This document shows, piece by piece, positions 62,426 to 64,000 of a DNA stretch of 64,000 nucleotides. Position numbers and translations under genes: made by a program. A model generated the notes under the pieces. It saw only the letters and a list, made by a program, of their open reading frames with translations. It was not told where the DNA came from and did not search any database. Source of the DNA: Rhodospirillales bacterium. GTDB taxonomy: Bacteria; Pseudomonadota; Alphaproteobacteria; Reyranellales; Reyranellaceae. The number at the start of each line of letters is the position of its first letter. Position 1 is the stretch's first letter. Location of the stretch: contig CP064988.1 in assembly GCA_016699855.1 (NCBI GenBank), forward strand, positions 4,740,501 to 4,804,500, given 5' to 3'.

Positions 62426-63514
62426 ATGACCGCCAAGGACGCCGACCGCCTCGTCTCGCGCGCCCGCAGCGACGAGGACGCCGCCGAGCTCAAGCTGCGG
62501 CCGCAGATCCTCGACGATTTCGTCGGCCAGCGGCAGGTGCGCGAGAACCTCAAGGTGTTCATCTCCGCCGCGCGCGCGCGCGGCGAGCCGCTCGACCACA
62601 CGCTGTTCCACGGCCCGCCCGGGCTGGGCAAGACGACGCTGTCGCAGATCGTCGCCAAGGAGATGGGCGCGGGCTTTCGCGCCACGTCGGGGCCGGTGAT
62701 CGCCAAGGCCGGCGATCTCGCCTCGATGCTCACCAACCTCGAGCGTGGCGACGTGTTCTTCATCGACGAGATCCACCGCCTCAATCCGGCGGTCGAGGAG
62801 ATCCTCTACTCGGCGATGGAGGATTTCCACCTCGACATCATGATCGGCGAGGGTCCGGCGGCGCGCTCCGTGCGCATCGATCTGCCGCCGTTCACTCTGG
62901 TCGGCGCCACGACGCGCTCCGGCCTGATGACGACGCCGTTGCGCGAGCGCTTCGGCATCCCGCTGCGGCTCGATTTCTACACCGCGGAGGAGCTCGAGAC
63001 GATCGTGCGCCGCGCCAGCCGGGTGCTGTCGGTCACGCTGACCGACGACGGCGCGACCGAGGTCGCGCGCCGCTCGCGCGGCACGCCGCGCGTCGCCAAC
63101 CGGCTGCTGCGCCGCGTGCGCGATTTCGCGTCGGTCGCCGGCGCCGCGGTGATCGACGCCAAGGCGGCCGACGCGGCGCTGACGCGGCTGGAGGTCGACC
63201 GTCTCGGCCTCGACATGATGGACCGGCGCTACCTGGCCTTGATCGCCGAGAGCTACGGCGGCGGACCGGTCGGGGTCGAGACGATCTCGGCGGCGCTCAG
63301 CGAGCAGCGCGACGTCATCGAGGACGTGATCGAGCCGTATCTGATGCAGCTCGGCCTGCTGATGCGCACGCCGCGCGGCCGCGTGCTGGCCGAGGGCGGC
63401 TGGCGCCACATCGGCATGCGGATGCCGAAATCGGCGCGCTCGCAGCTCGACCTGCTGGACCGCGTCGACGGCGCCGCGGCGCCCGGAGGCGGCGGCGGGG
63501 AGGACGCGACGTGA
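62426..63514 (+). CDS. ruvB: Holliday junction branch migration helicase RuvB
   Basis: A 362-residue AAA+ motor. LRPQILDDFVGQ is the N-terminal motif, FHGPPGLGKTTLSQ Walker A, FIDEIHRL Walker B, GATTRSGLMTTPLRERFGI sensor 1/arginine finger region, and RGTPRVANRLLRRVRDFA sensor 2; the winged-helix end reads IEPYLMQLGLLMRTPRGR. It drives branch migration with RuvA. It has its own ~118-base upstream region after kinase 3. The stop overlaps the next gene's GTG by four bases. Confidence 0.97.
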   Translation: MTAKDADRLVSRARSDEDAAELKLRPQILDDFVGQRQVRENLKVFISAARARGEPLDHTLFHGPPGLGKTTLSQIVAKEMGAGFRATSGPVIAKAGDLASMLTNLERGDVFFIDEIHRLNPAVEEILYSAMEDFHLDIMIGEGPAARSVRIDLPPFTLVGATTRSGLMTTPLRERFGIPLRLDFYTAEELETIVRRASRVLSVTLTDDGATEVARRSRGTPRVANRLLRRVRDFASVAGAAVIDAKAADAALTRLEVDRLGLDMMDRRYLALIAESYGGGPVGVETISAALSEQRDVIEDVIEPYLMQLGLLMRTPRGRVLAEGGWRHIGMRMPKSARSQLDLLDRVDGAAAPGGGGGEDAT

Positions 63515-63981
63515 CGCCGACGGCGTCGCCACGCGCGGCCCCGCACGTGCTGCCGCTGCGCGTCTACTACGAGGACACCGACGCCGGCGGCGTCGTCTAC
63601 CACGCGTCGTACCTGCGCTACATGGAGCGCGGCCGCACCGAGCTGCTGCGGACGCTGGGGCACGACCTCGCCGCGTTCCGCGCCGGCACCGGGGTCAACT
63701 GGACCGTCCGCCGGCTGGCGATCGACTACCTCCGGCCCGGCCGGCTCGACGACGCGCTGGAGGTCGTCACCACGGTCGCCGCGTTGCGAGGCGCCTCGGT
63801 CGATCTGGTCCAGCGCCTGCGACTCGCCGATGGCGCCGGAACCGGTCCGCTGCTAAGTGACGCGACATTGACCATGGCCTGCATGGGCTCCGACGGGAGA
63901 CCCGTGCGCCTGCCGACCGACGCCCGCGCGGCGTTGCTCCGGCACCTGCCCGTGTCTGAGGCGGCCGCGCCAAACCCTTGA
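63511..63981 (+). CDS. ybgC: Tol-Pal-associated acyl-CoA thioesterase YbgC
   Basis: A 156-residue hot-dog thioesterase. The signature VYYEDTDAGGVVYHASYLRYMERGRTE includes the catalytic Asp. It hydrolyses short or medium acyl-CoA esters and is linked to the Tol-Pal envelope complex. The GTG start lies inside the ruvB stop (GTGA), so translation is coupled. In related genomes tolQ follows; the window ends 19 bases after the stop. Confidence 0.92.
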   Translation: MTPTASPRAAPHVLPLRVYYEDTDAGGVVYHASYLRYMERGRTELLRTLGHDLAAFRAGTGVNWTVRRLAIDYLRPGRLDDALEVVTTVAALRGASVDLVQRLRLADGAGTGPLLSDATLTMACMGSDGRPVRLPTDARAALLRHLPVSEAAAPNP

Positions 63982-64000
63982 CCGTGTTGCGTAATTGCCA

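Overview
The window is a 64 kb piece of a high-GC chromosome, densely packed with genes on both strands. An alphaproteobacterium is the best reading. The evidence is an NDUFS4-type complex I accessory subunit, an RpoE/ChrR-type ECF sigma and anti-sigma pair with matching promoters, a CoxLMS-type molybdenum hydroxylase, and ruvCAB genes leading into a tol-pal-associated thioesterase. High GC and the repeat types fit a Rhodospirillales- or Hyphomicrobiales-like soil or water organism, but the sequence alone does not fix the genus.

Layout. 1-2.1 kb: tail of a fused TRAP permease, an rRNA/tRNA-type SpoU methyltransferase and a secreted DUF4394 protein. 2.3-11 kb: sugar-acid catabolism, with a lone SAF domain, an SDR, KDPG aldolase, KDG kinase, a DMT permease, a D-2-hydroxyacid dehydrogenase and an IlvD/Edd dehydratase; a secreted beta-propeller protein and a membrane hydroxylase interrupt it. 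11-18 kb: DUF983, a coupled CoA-transferase and CitE-like lyase pair, an M81 peptidase, YajQ, VanZ, a dienoyl-CoA-reductase-like SDR and a double cold-shock protein. 18-20.7 kb: a thiamine-precursor ABC transporter behind a TPP riboswitch. 21.5-29 kb: a trehalose operon (otsB, GH15, membrane-anchored otsA) downstream of a frameshifted P-type ATPase. 29-33 kb: a three-subunit molybdenum hydroxylase. 33-43.7 kb: K+ channel, cupin, fumarase C, formate-THF ligase, P-loop kinase, DUF2237, tRNA-Pro, NDUFS4, tRNA-Arg, PrmB, ECF sigma/ChrR, a frameshifted DUF6134 gene and a Rieske oxygenase. 43.8-64 kb: the TIGR00282 - yebC - ruvC - ruvA - ruvB - ybgC block.

That last block is the most unusual part. 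It is normally compact, but here it is opened in two places. Between TIGR00282 and yebC lies an AT-rich island with two orphan tandem terminators plus two enzyme genes. Between ruvA and ruvB lie 13 kb holding a single-chain acyl-CoA carboxylase, a MAPEG/XRE regulator pair, and three consecutive, related transmembrane Ser/Thr kinases. Each kinase has a cytoplasmic kinase domain, one membrane segment, a very long Ala/Glu/Arg helix, a peptidoglycan-binding-like domain and a different C-terminal domain. This array, next to genes that lead into tol-pal, is the best candidate for an undescribed envelope-sensing system.

Regulatory signals read directly from the sequence include the TPP riboswitch, two divergent RpoE-type promoters (TGATCC-N18-TA) flanking the sigma gene, a perfect TetR-type palindrome and an ATTACG-N5-CGTAAT operator. 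Two genes (P-type ATPase, DUF6134) carry apparent single-base frameshifts that need read-level confirmation.
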